Assembly: GCA_029448655.1 (NCBI GenBank)
Contig: JACCLO010000012.1
Location: 310,001 to 374,000, forward strand
Direction of reading: 5' to 3'
DNA length: 64,000 nt
Origin: Wolfiporia cocos
Taxonomy: Eukaryota; Basidiomycota; Agaricomycetes; Polyporales; Phaeolaceae
Shown here: positions 48,239 to 58,277 of the stretch, one piece after another
Layout of the letters: every line of letters starts with the position of its first letter
Position numbering within the stretch: position 1 is the stretch's first letter
Translations under genes and position numbers: made by a program
The notes under the pieces: generated by a model
Databases searched by the model: none
What the model was told of the DNA's origin: nothing
What the model saw: the letters and a program-made list of their open reading frames with translations, nothing else

Positions 48239-48397
48239 ATATCAGTGATGCATCATGTACATAGTCAGTCAGGGATTGAGGCTTACCCCTCATCCCTTAG
48301 ATTCTCAACGTTGGGTTGCATGGGGCACAGGCCATACAGGACACAAACTCAGGCACCGCAGAAATGCACCCGGGAACCTTCTATGCAGTATTCTTCC

Positions 48398-48932
48398 TGA
48401 CACAGACCTACGCATCTGTGCGACCGGCCCAGCCGGGATCCCCTAACTCCTATGGTCGAGAAGTTGACGTAGCACAAGGCACTGCTTCAAGGTCACCAGG
48501 TGCTGCAGACTAGCAAGACGAGGAGGAAGAGTTGCTGGACAGACTGGTACACACAGAGAGGCGAGAAAAGGGGCCTAGCCCTGTTGTCCAAAATCTAAGA
48601 GATGAGGTGTAAGCCTCATCTCACTACCCTTATGTACATGTGCGCGCATCTTGCCAGTAATGGCTGCCCTAAAGAGAATGGCCTGTGCAGCGTATCTAAG
48701 GGAATGTGCCAGACTGTAACGCATATGTAACTAAGTGACAGGGAGTGACCGTGATGTGAGCAAGCGTGAGCATGCGCTGCCCCGGAGCGCTAATCTACTG
48801 GATCAGGTGATCTACTACGGTATCAGAGAGATGTGGAGGCAGGGTAGGGGTACAGTGCGGTCACAGCTCGACACGACCACAGGCAAGAACCTACAGGGGA
48901 AGTCATAGAGTCCCTCCGGACAATCTGTGACA
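48398..48932 (-). mobile_element. Solo LTR-like element
   Basis: TGACACAGACCTACGC ... CAATCTGTGACA. Flanks CTTCC and CTTTC agree at four of five bases. Palindrome AGATGAGG/CCTCATCT near 48599. Confidence 0.75.
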
Positions 48933-49267
48933 CTTTCCCGACTCTGACCCAGGTGACCGCCCCTTCGTTATACCGGTGCTAGGGCTCGGCACCATGGTGG
49001 ACGACGTTGTCCTCCATCCTTCACACATCCAGGACAATGACAATGACCCCCCTCCATTCATTGACCAGGAGGGGACGTTGGTCGAGCACAATCTGTTACA
49101 CCCCAACCCAGCATGCCACACCTGTAGTGGAGACGGTCTGCCTGCACATTCGCCGACTCCAGAGCCTGCTTATGTGCTCAACATTCAGCGCACCCCATTT
49201 GGCCTGCCTCAATCCTATCGCTCACTCATGCCGTATGCCCCTGCCCTCCCCGTGCCTGAAGAAAGTG

Positions 49268-49689
49268 TGACACGGAATACTCAATGTATTGTGTCAGTCC
49301 CTAAGGTCTCTGGATGTTGGACTGCCGTTACTCAGTAAGAAGGTAACTAAGTAGTATGTTGACGACAGTCAAGGATCATGCAAGGGAGTGAGGTGGTAAA
49401 CCAGGGGCACATGCGCCCCAAGTCTAGATTGATAGAGCTGAGGTTGTAAGACCTCAGTGTTGACGTATATATACAAAGGGGGACTGGTAGCTACAACGAT
49501 AAGGGCTACCCTAAAGGTGGAGTCCATGCGCTGTAAGGCGCAGTACATGTGACCTATCTACTGGGAGGGTCAGGTGACTGCTAGTGAGGCTGTCACCATG
49601 GACTAGTGGTTAGCGTTAGGAAATATAGACGTGAGGTCGTGAGTTCAATTCTGGGTAGAACAGGGGACCTCATCACAGAATCTGTGACA
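49268..49689 (-). mobile_element. Solo LTR-like element, tRNA-like family D
   Basis: 422 bp, TGACACGG ... CTGTGACA, duplication AAGTG (49263-49267, 49690-49694). Palindrome CTGAGGT/ACCTCAG near 49439. Confidence 0.88.
49603..49668 (+). other. tRNA-like A/B box block in an LTR
   Basis: GGACTAGTGGTTAGCG (A box) and GTGAGTTCAATTC (B box), then GGGTAGAAC, about 20 nt from the LTR 5' end; antisense to the LTR. No pairing acceptor stem, so not a functional tRNA. Confidence 0.66.
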
Positions 49690-50664
49690 AAGTGACTTGC
49701 AGCTTTACCTTCACAAGATACGATCAGCTGAGGCCCAGCAATGGCCAATGAAGGCATTCTCTGATGCAGTACAATGGAGGAGTCTTTTAGTAGGCGCATT
49801 CACAGCCCTTACTGACCTGGCAAGGGTGGAGGATATGTTTGAAGACCTACAAGGTAGTGACGGTGTTGAGACACTGGGAGAATTTGTGGACGATGATGAT
49901 GGAGCCTGGCTGCTGGGCCGGGAAGGAAATCCTTTTCTTCACACTATGGAACGGCACAATATTGCAGTGGCAATTTGCTACTTTCATGAATGAGGGACAA
50001 TCGACCTTGAAACCATGGAGGATGACTCTGACGATCAGCAGTCACTTACATACTGGCTGCTCCTGTTTGCTGACAACCTCAGGATGTCAGGGTCTGCACG
50101 CCGGCGCATCTACAATCACATGCAGAGTGGAATGTTGAGAGGATTTGGACAGGCCCCGGATGCCCGAGTGTTGGGGGACTTTCATTCTCTCCCTTAATAT
50201 CCTCACCCCCACCACAGCTGCCGACGCTCCTGATGCACACAGGGCCCAATTCAGTTCCCTTCATGATATTCTTTCTATTTCGACTCATTATGCTACACCT
50301 CCTAATCACTCCCACATAATAATACTTCTACCAAAACTACTCGCATGTGATGTCTCTGGCTGCGTGCCCCTGTACCTTCCTCATGCCACCTACATCCATA
50401 TAGACACATTTTTAGCCACTTTCCTCTACTATCCGACCCTCATCTACCGTTGTGACAACTTCAACGGCCTCTGGAGCTGCAACGGATCAGCCCCTTCAAG
50501 CACACTAAATGCCTTCTTTATACAGGTAGCCCAAGACGATGTTGCAGCACCTAAGCCCACCCCCCAATCGACGCATTTCTCCTCACCAGATGAACAGCAA
50601 GATATAGCATGTTGTGAGGAGTGTATCACAAACTTGCTGGTGACTTACTTGGATTGTAAGGGTT

Positions 50665-51260
50665 GATAGTGGGCCAGAAGAAGACTAGTCAAGCTTAGTA
50701 GTGGCTGGACTAATTGACGAAGTGAATAGTTCTAAGGCAACTACGCCTTAGAGGTCAAGCTTATATACATGGGTTGCAACGACCAGTAATGGTCTGCCCT
50801 AAAGCTAGATGGTCTGTGCGTGAGCCAGTAATGGCAAGCGCACGCTTGTTTGGGCATCAGGTAATGAGTGGCCCAATCATAGATGTGCTTTGGACGGTAG
50901 GTCCATGTTTGTGCTTTGTGGCAACAAATGTAAGTCAGCAAGTCAGGTGCATTTGCCCGGACTGCTGATGTAAATCAGCTTAGTAGTGTGTTTAGACACA
51001 TCTGATAGTCAGGTGACCATGTGTATGTATCCTAGGCAAGGTTTGGGTGGCTTATAACTATACAGTTATATGATCTGATACCGTGGAATAGCTTATCTAA
51101 GCTATTCTCACAGTCACGTGCTGATAAGCAATATTGTAGCCCCATAAGGGAACTATCATGTGATGTATAAGCGCTCATGTGGCATGTGATAGTTAAGGCG
51201 TAAAATGCGAAATATAATCCCAGACACGAGTCTTTTGAAGACCTGGTAAAATCTGTGACA
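50665..51260 (-). mobile_element. LTR-like element between gag and pol
   Basis: Palindrome CTAAGGC-AACTAC-GCCTTAG (about 50731), reversed TATATACATG, GACC-AGTAAT-GGTC (50781); right end AAATCTGTGACA, right flank GAGTG. Left end degenerate (TGATAGTGGG). Confidence 0.65.
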
Positions 51261-52593
51261 GAGTGTCCGACTGTGGGTGCCTCCTCAGATGCCTTCCTCT
51301 TCACACTCCCTCTTGACGACGATGACGAATTCCTCTATGCTATGACAGATGACGATGTGTTTGGGGCCTACAAACGGGTTGACTGATGGGTCAAGCCTGT
51401 ACCGGGTGTGTTCCCAGAAGATGCAAGGGTCCACTGATGATTCCCTGAGGACCCTCTCGCCACATTGCCACCCCTGATGCCTCACCCTCCTGATTTTTCT
51501 CCGGGTGACCACCTCACACAGGAATGCTTGGATGACATGAATATCAACTCAGGTGGATTCCTTTGGCCTGACGAGGAACACCTGTTTGCCCACATTCTAC
51601 GACTGAATGAGCACACGCTGGCTTTTGAGGAATGTCACCGGGGCACCTTTCACAAAGACTACTTCACACCATATATTATTTCAGTCATCGAGCATGAGCC
51701 ATGGGAATTTGTCAACATTCCTATATACCCAGGAATCCGTGAGCACGTGGTTTCCCTGCTCAAGGAAAAGATAGCTGCTGGTGTCTATGAGCCTAGTCAA
51801 TCATCCTATAGGTCTCAATGGTTCTGCGTGCTCAAGAAAAATGGCAAGCTGTGCATTGTATACAACCTTCAGCCACTGCATAAGGTTACCATACGCAATG
51901 CTGGCCTTCCCCCGCAGATAGACAATTTTGTCGAACCATATACAGGCTGTGCAATTTACACTGTCTTCGACCTCTTCTGGGGCTTCGATGCATGCAAAGT
52001 CCACCCACTTAGCTGTGACATGACGTCGTTCCAGACCCCTCTGGGTCTCTTGCACATTACCTCACTGCCCATGGGTTTCACGAACTCACCAGCTGAATTT
52101 CAGACTTGCATGACATTTATTTTGCAGGACGAGATCCCCACAGTGGCCAACATATTCATCGATGACTTGCCTATCAGGGACCCACCACTACATACCCAAA
52201 TGCCTCTGGGCAGCCAGAAGTCCTTGCTGCTAACCTGTGGATCCGTCATTTCGTTTGGGAACATGCGCAGGACGTGCATTGCATTATGCATCGTGTTGGG
52301 CATGCTGGTGGGACCTTTGCCCCAAACAAAGCCCAGTTGGCTCACCCTGATGTGGTCATCATCGGTCAACATTGCACACTGAATGGATGGCTCCCAGAGC
52401 CCAATAAGATCCTGTCCTGGCCACCTCTCAAAACAGTCAAGGATGTCCAGGCGTTCATGGGACTGTGCGGCACAGTGCGCATATGGATTCATGATTATTC
52501 CAAGCTGGGTTGGCCACTCACCAAGTTGACCTGCCACAATGTGGATTTTGAGTGGACCCCTGAACGTCAGGAGTCATTCGCTGCCTTGAATAG
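51261..52593 (+). pseudogene. Ty3/gypsy reverse transcriptase
   Basis: RT landmarks in order: VNIPIYPGIREHVVSLLKEK, YRSQWFCVLKKNGKLCIVYN, IYTVFDLFWGFDACKVH, TPLGLLHITSLPMGFTNSPA, then VANIFIDDLPI (the catalytic box, IDD in place of the usual YIDD or FVDD). A frameshift near 52190-52280 moves to the frame of FAPNKAQLAHP and FMGLCGTVR. It is broken by the LTR at 52594 and resumes as RNase H at 56160. Confidence 0.88.
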
Positions 52594-52625
52594 TGACACA
52601 GAATACTGACGTGATAACCCTCAAG

Positions 52626-53027
52626 TGTCACAGACCACTGTGGTACGGCCTCAGGTAGTGTAATGTGACCTGTAGATAAGATAACAGACCTGTTGTAGAT
52701 AAGTAGGGCGGTTAGCGCCATCCACGGTCACATGTAGTTACATGATGTGTCACATAGTTACATCTGTTACGCCTGGTGCCTTACAGCGCATGGGCCTCTT
52801 AAGGGCAGGTAGCTAGTACATAGTGTGCCATGTACATAACTAGTGTGACGTCTGAGGCTTACTCCTCAGACATTAGATTCTCATCCTAAGGGCTGGTCCC
52901 TGGTATTACCAACCCTGTGCACCTGTGCCCTGCCTCTACACTATGCACCGCTAGTCTGAGGGCAACCCCTGACAACAAGTCCTTGGGTGCACCACACACA
53001 TATCCCGGTACTGGAGGTACTGTGATA
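52626..53027 (+). mobile_element. Solo LTR-like element, TG...TA family, nested
   Basis: 402 bp, TGTCACAGACCACTGTGG ... TACTGTGATA, duplication TCAAG (52621-52625, 53028-53032). Confidence 0.88.
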
Positions 53028-53083
53028 TCAAGGTGCCCCCCTAGGCCTAAGTCCTATAGTCACCGTATGGTGAGGTCGAACTA

Positions 53084-53631
53084 TGTCACAAATTATTCTA
53101 CCAATAGTTTGTACTCCCTCGCTATAGGACGCACGCGCGGCGCTAGGCGTACGCCGCGCCTCTGTGCTGTAGCCACCTCCGGCGTCTCCCAGTTATTGCA
53201 GGTCACCTGGTCGTTAGGTTAGTGCTGTAGGGTAGCGCGCGTCTCAGGTACTCACATTATGGTCACAGTAGTTACATGTAGCGTCACTTAGCACATGACC
53301 CATTAGATACGGCGCACAGGCCTCGTCTTTAGGGCAGTACTAGTAGTCCTTTCGCTCATGTATATATTACGACGGAATGCGGGCTTACTCCCCATTCCTA
53401 AGATTCTCGGCAATTGGGCATAGCCCCTTTCTTACTCCTCTTTGTGTGCGTCTCTGGCCGGGGGCCCATCGTGACTTGCTCGTCTGTGTGCGCTTCGCTA
53501 CGTCACCTCTAGGAGTCCCGTTCTAGGGTACAGCCGGCAAGGTCACCACTGGTGCGGTCGCACACCGCCTTGTAAGGCGCGTTAGGATTCCCCTGTTGTA
53601 CAGGGTCCCACAAACGGGTACGTTTGTGTCA
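53084..53631 (+). mobile_element. Solo LTR-like element, nested
   Basis: 548 bp, duplication AACTA (53079-53083, 53632-53636). The 3' end folds as CACAAAC-GGGTAC-GTTTGTG. Same family as 13311. Confidence 0.87.
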
Positions 53632-54095
53632 AACTAGTAAGTCATTGGTCTGATAAGAGGGAGAGTTGCCAAGCTGTGTGAGGCAAGGTGGTAGCACACA
53701 TAGAGAGTAGTCAATAGACTGGGGGCACTCATGCCCCACAGCCGAGATTGATTGAGCTGAGGTTGTAAGACCTCAGTGTCATTGTATATATACATGTTGT
53801 AGCACAGCCGCTGTACCTAAGTACTGTCCTAAAGTAATGGTCTGTGCGTATCATACATCACATGCATATAACGGTCAGGTGCTACCGGATCACCGGGCCA
53901 GTGGTAATCTAAGCGCATGTCATGGATACCACCAGCAGTCCCAGATGTCACAGATCGCCTGGAGAGGCTCTACAACGTTCCCCTGTAGGTTCTTGCCCAC
54001 GATCGCCTCGAGCCACGACCGTGCTGTACCCCTACTCCGCCTCCATGTCTCCCTAGATACCGAGTAGATCACCTGACCTAGTGGATACTAGTGCT

Positions 54096-55353
54096 TATCA
54101 CAATGCAACTTAGCATGTGATACCAGAGCCCTAAGCTCTCTCCATACGCCGTAGTCGTCCTGTGAGGGAAGACGCAGGCATACCCTCGTAACGTCGATGC
54201 CGTCGTTAGGCGCTAACCAGCAGACTAGCAGAGAGGAGACGAGGAGAGGGGACTGGCACACAGAGGCAGAGTCGTCAAAGGGGCCTTGGTGCCCAACGAT
54301 GAGATTATTAGTTCTGAGGAGTAAGCCTCAGAACGCTATGACTTATATACATGGGGACTGGGCGTATCAATGTACTACGACCTGCCCTAAACGTAAAGGC
54401 CCGTGCTGCCAGTAATGGCGTAGCTAAGGGGCGTCGTCATGTATCTATGTCAGGTGATGTCAGTAGCTAGTGCTGTTACGGATTTTTGAACGCTGACGGA
54501 ACTCACCATTGGGCGAATACGATACAGGGACTTGTTGCGCAACCAACCCCCTGGCTACTCGTGATTTCACTGGGCGCATCCCCGGTTGTATTAGCGTATG
54601 GGGCATGTTTTACCTTTGGCAGATCCAACTCTGCCCTCGTTTCATGTTTATCATTTATTAGCTGACAGATGGCGTTCAACCGCCATCATCATTCCTATCT
54701 ATCGTTTTGGATATATCACTACATACTTATCAAACATTTGGTACTATAGCGTAGATAGTAGCAGTGACATCTGGGACGAACTTGACCCCTAAAACCTAGC
54801 GTAGTATAAAAGATCATGTACTTATTGTCGAGGCTCTTCAGCTCGACCTTGTTGTACAAACAAGAAGTCTTATACTCGTTCTCAAACGTAGGAAACTACG
54901 CTCAGTATTTCTCACTCGAGCAACCGAACGACTAAGTCCTCGAAGTGCACACTGACTTCTCGGACTTAGGCGAGTCTTATATTCTATCAGACTCGCATCT
55001 AAACAGATTATATCCTCTAACGCGCATTGGATATTGACCGATCTCCTAAGGACTTCACTTAGGACCTGAAGGCATCTAACGAGTATTTGCCTTGCACACG
55101 GCTATACGCCTAAGTGCAGAAGAACGACCTATATTCGCGATTCGAATATACGAACGGGTATTCGACCCGTAACAAGCGCTGACCAGGCGCTACTACAGAT
55201 GGTCATCTAATCTAATCTAACTACGGAGGCGCTGGCTGGCGCGTAGCGCTGGTACAGTCGCATGGAGGGTTGGGGTGCTCACGCAGAGCCCAGAGAACCT
55301 GCAATAAATCTGTAAAAATAATGAGTGAGTCCCAGACCTTACGATCTGTGACA
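54096..55353 (-). mobile_element. LTR-like element, nested in 53946 and interrupted at 54474
   Basis: TATCACAATGC ... GATCTGTGACA, flanks GTGCT (54091-54095) and GCGCT (55354-55358), differing only at a CpG. Palindrome GTTCTGAGG/CCTCAGAAC near 54311. Confidence 0.8.
54474..55174 (+). mobile_element. Solo LTR-like element, family C, innermost
   Basis: 701 bp, TGTTACGG ... CCGTAACA, flanks AGTGC and AGCGC (again only a CpG difference). TATAAA at about 54807, then GTCGAG ... CTCGAC. CpG-rich relative of 18902-20033. Confidence 0.82.
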
Positions 55354-56069
55354 GCGCTCTGGGGCAGCGCGCGCTCGCGCCACCCAATCACGGTCACTCC
55401 CTGTCACGAGTAGTTACATTAGCGTTACCAGTCTGGCACAGCCTCATAGTTATGGCGCACGGTCCATGTACTTTAGGGCAGCCATTACTGGCCAAGTTGC
55501 AACGCATGTACTTAAGGGTAGCGAGATGGGTCTTACAACCCATCTCTTAGATTTTCGACAATTGGGCGTAGCCCCTTACACTCCCTCTGTCTGCACGTGC
55601 TCAACCAGGGGCGGTCCCTGTGTCTCTCTGCCTGACTCTACTGTGTGTACATCGACCAAGGGGAAGTTGTGCCCCCATCGGTTCACCGCTGCGCCTGGTT
55701 CAGTGCGCTTGGCAGGTAGCGTCAAGGGTTTTCCCTGCCTATGCAGGCTGGTCGCACAGTCATGGTATGTCTGTGTCACCTGACCGGCGCTCTATGGGGA
55801 CACATGTCCAACACCCCTTAGCCAAAAGGTCCACTATAACAGCTTGCTGTTATAGGTGGGACACACTATATGTGTAGTTCATATTTCCATGCTTAGATGC
55901 TTGCACGTTGTATTATAGCTTTAGCTTGCTATGTGGGGTTCTCTGACCTCGTTGTGCCACTAGGGTCTCCCAACCCCTATGATCCTTTCAGATCTGTGAC
56001 AGTGTGTAGTGTATAGTATCTAATATACAGGGGTCATGTGACATACCGGGCAAGGGGGACACCATGGTG

Positions 56070-56132
56070 TAGTGGGCTAAACAGCCATAGAGTCTCGCAG
56101 GAAACGCGGTTCGACCCTAGGTGGAAGCAGGG
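56070..56132 (+). other. tRNA-like A/B box block in an LTR
   Basis: GTAGTGGGCTAAACAG (A-box-like) and CGCGGTTCGACCCTAG (B box), about 25-30 nt from the 5' end of the minus-strand LTR at 52594. Confidence 0.67.
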
Positions 56133-56159
56133 TGAGGACATCACAAATAATCTGTGACA

Positions 56160-56727
56160 AAGAGGGTGGTGTCTTCGGCACCAGCCCTGCACCCAATTGA
56201 CTACTCATCAGATAAGCCAGTGGTGCTATCGGTAGACTCAAGCAAGTATGCTGTAGGGTTTATTCTAGCACAGTATGACGAAGACAATCACAAGCGGCCA
56301 GTGCGCTACAGCTCATTACTCATGAATGAACAGGAATCCCAGTACTCTCAGCCAAAGCTCGAGCTCTATGGCCTCTATCGTGCACTGTGAGCCTATCGCT
56401 TGTACCTCATTGGTGTCACTAACCTTCAAGTGGAAGTGGATGCCAAGTACATCAAGGGTATGCTCAATGAACCCGATCTCCAGCCGAATGCAACAATCAA
56501 TCGATGGATCCAAGGGGTCCTATTATTTGACTTCACACTCATCCATGTACCTGCTGAATGGCACAAGGGACCGGATGCCTTGTCTAGATGAGAGCCGGCC
56601 AGTGGGGAAGAACCAGAGGGCAACTCAGATAGCTGGCTGGATGACATTGCCCTGTTCACAGAAATATCTGACAGATATGCACAGGACGATGCTTGTGCCA
56701 CAGTGTACGTTCTTCATGCCACCAGAC
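56160..56727 (+). pseudogene. Ty3/gypsy RNase H, continuation of pol
   Basis: RVVSSAPALHPIDYSSDKP, LSVDSSKYAVGFILAQYDED, RPVRYSSLLMNEQESQYSQP, LYLIGVTNLQVEVDAKYIKG and IHVPAEWHKGPDALSR are gypsy RNase H landmarks. Stops at 56388 and 56589. Interrupted by the LTR at 56728. Confidence 0.88.
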
Positions 56728-57806
56728 TGACACAGACTAGCTGTGGGACTCACCACCTATGTGTGGAGGGTATAGGCGATGGGCTAACTAGTCAAGCGCA
56801 GTAGAGGTAGAGGTTATTCTACGGCACAAGCCGAGAATAATAGAACTAGAGATTAGTGGCATCTAGCCCTATCGTTATATACATTGTTTTGTGGGAGGGC
56901 ACGTGCTACTAGCTAGTACTGCCTTACCGGGTTATGTGGCTTTGCCAAGGGGCGAAGCGCTATCTTATCTGTTGTTTAGGACTCTATCTACAATGGCCGT
57001 GATGGGCCCTAATGGCCGCACCAATAGTAGGAGAGGGATTTGTTGGTTATCTTGTTGTTAACGCGGGCGCAGCCCGGGTATAGGGGAAGCCGGTTGCCGG
57101 ATACCTTGCGGTATAATGGCGATTGGCCGTGCTTCGTTGGATGACCAAGGCGAGGCGCCGAGGTCGTTATGCTATTGGACTATGTAGTACCGTAGCATGT
57201 GTTATGTCCGGACCGGAAGGTAACCGGGACATGTGTTGGTCTTAGCCGTGAGGCGAGGTCCGGTGTTTGGGCAACGCCGTGATGGCAGAAGCCCGGGACT
57301 TGGGGAACGCTGAGTCCGTGGGAGGCCGAGAAGGCCGTGACCTATAGCGATATTGCCTTGTTGCTAATATAGTGCTGTATGGTCGTGTTGACATAATTAT
57401 GCGAAGGTGTGCCGCGCCTGAGGTGTCATTGTGATCAAGGATCTTATGACGTGTGGGAAGCCGGAGAGGCCGACCCAATAGGACATTGCCTTGCGGCGAT
57501 GTTTGGTGTTGTGGACATTATTATGCGAGCGTGCCGCGCTCGGCCTATCATTATGATCTAAGATCTTATGACGTGGCTGGTCTTGCTATGACGGGCGAGA
57601 CCTATGACGTAGCTGTAGTGTTGCTATTGGACCAGAAGGTACCGTAGCGTTATGTAAGCTGGTCATGTGGTGATAAGCCCAGTTAAGAGCTTGTCATATG
57701 GCAATGGGAGTTAACCCATAGATAACTTGTAGTTAGATGTATAAATCCCGGATAAATTGCTATAATCATAGGAAAAATGCTGTAAGCCCCAGATAAATCT
57801 GTGACA
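56728..57806 (-). mobile_element. Solo LTR-like element, family A, inside gypsy pol
   Basis: 1,079 bp, TGACACAGACTAGCTG ... AAATCTGTGACA, duplication CAGAC (56723-56727, 57807-57811). Confidence 0.9.
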
Positions 57807-57915
57807 CAGACCTATGGACTCTGTGCCACATTGTCTGTTCAAGACCAAAACCTCTCCGACTATTGTCTATTCCTGGAGACCCTTGAACTGCCTCAGATAT
57901 TGACTCTTCAGGACC
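57807..57915 (+). pseudogene. Last visible piece of the gypsy pol gene
   Basis: Frame continues after the LTR at 56728 (RPMDSVPHCLFKTKTSPTI...). The integrase is not present; an LTR-like element starts at 57916. Confidence 0.55.
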
Positions 57916-58163
57916 TGACACAAACTTCCAGATGACGTACTAAGTCCCAATCTTGAGGGGTTGTCTGAGGGGTGCCGATGACAAGGCGATATGCAGACTA
58001 GCATGCGTATATGCAGAGTAAGGGGACAAGCCCGACGTCGAGATTATCAAGTCTGGGGAGTAAGCCCCAGACATCACAGTATATATACATGTTGCACTAT
58101 GCTACAGAGTCCATTGGGGATGCCCTAAAGTAAGGGCCTGTGCGTGACTAGGTACTGCGCATC
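57916..58163 (-). mobile_element. 3' part of an LTR-like element
   Basis: Related to 44582-45893, from TGACACAAACTTCC through palindrome GTCTGGGG/CCCCAGAC (about 58050) and reversed TATATACATG to TACTGCGCATC; the 5' part is missing. Confidence 0.7.
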
Positions 58164-58277
58164 TGTCACGGTGCCACTCACTGTGACCCCCTATCCCAGT
58201 GCATACTCGTGTAGTGGTGTAGTGCCAGGTGCCGGGCAGAGGCAGCCCTCAGGATGACAAGGCAGGCAGGTGCGCAC

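Larger units (their letters stand above)
47619..48397 (+). mobile_element. LTR-like element interrupted at 47808
   Basis: TGTCACAGTTCACGCTGTGG start. After the nested copy it continues through a palindrome (TGAGG-CTTACC-CCTCA, about 48269) to the minus-strand copy at 48398. 3' end not seen. Confidence 0.6.
48933..50664 (+). pseudogene. Probable gypsy gag region, interrupted at 49268
   Basis: Coding-like pieces at 48976-49267 and 49690-50664 flank an LTR with a clean AAGTG duplication; several stops and frame changes. They lie directly upstream of an RT gene in the same orientation. No CCHC knuckle was seen, so gag is inferred from position and composition (acidic, Pro-rich). Confidence 0.5.
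53946..55778 (+). mobile_element. LTR-like element, nested, interrupted at 54096
   Basis: TGTCACAGATCGCC ... GTCTGTGTCA. Flanks CCAGA and CCTGA differ at two bases. Palindrome GATGGGT-CTTACA-ACCCATC (55525-55544). Confidence 0.72.
52594..56159 (-). mobile_element. LTR-like element inside gypsy pol, hosting four nested copies
   Basis: TGACACAGAATACTGAC ... AATAATCTGTGACA, flanks AATAG (52589-52593) and AAGAG (56160-56164), one mismatch. Removing it rejoins pol in frame at the RT/RNase H linker. A tRNA-like block lies near its 5' end (about 56070-56130). Confidence 0.8.

Noticed and set aside
49603..49668. Functional tRNA gene
   Set aside because: A and B boxes are present but acceptor and T stems do not pair and the block always lies in an LTR; the same applies at 22026, 47830, 20455 and 56070.
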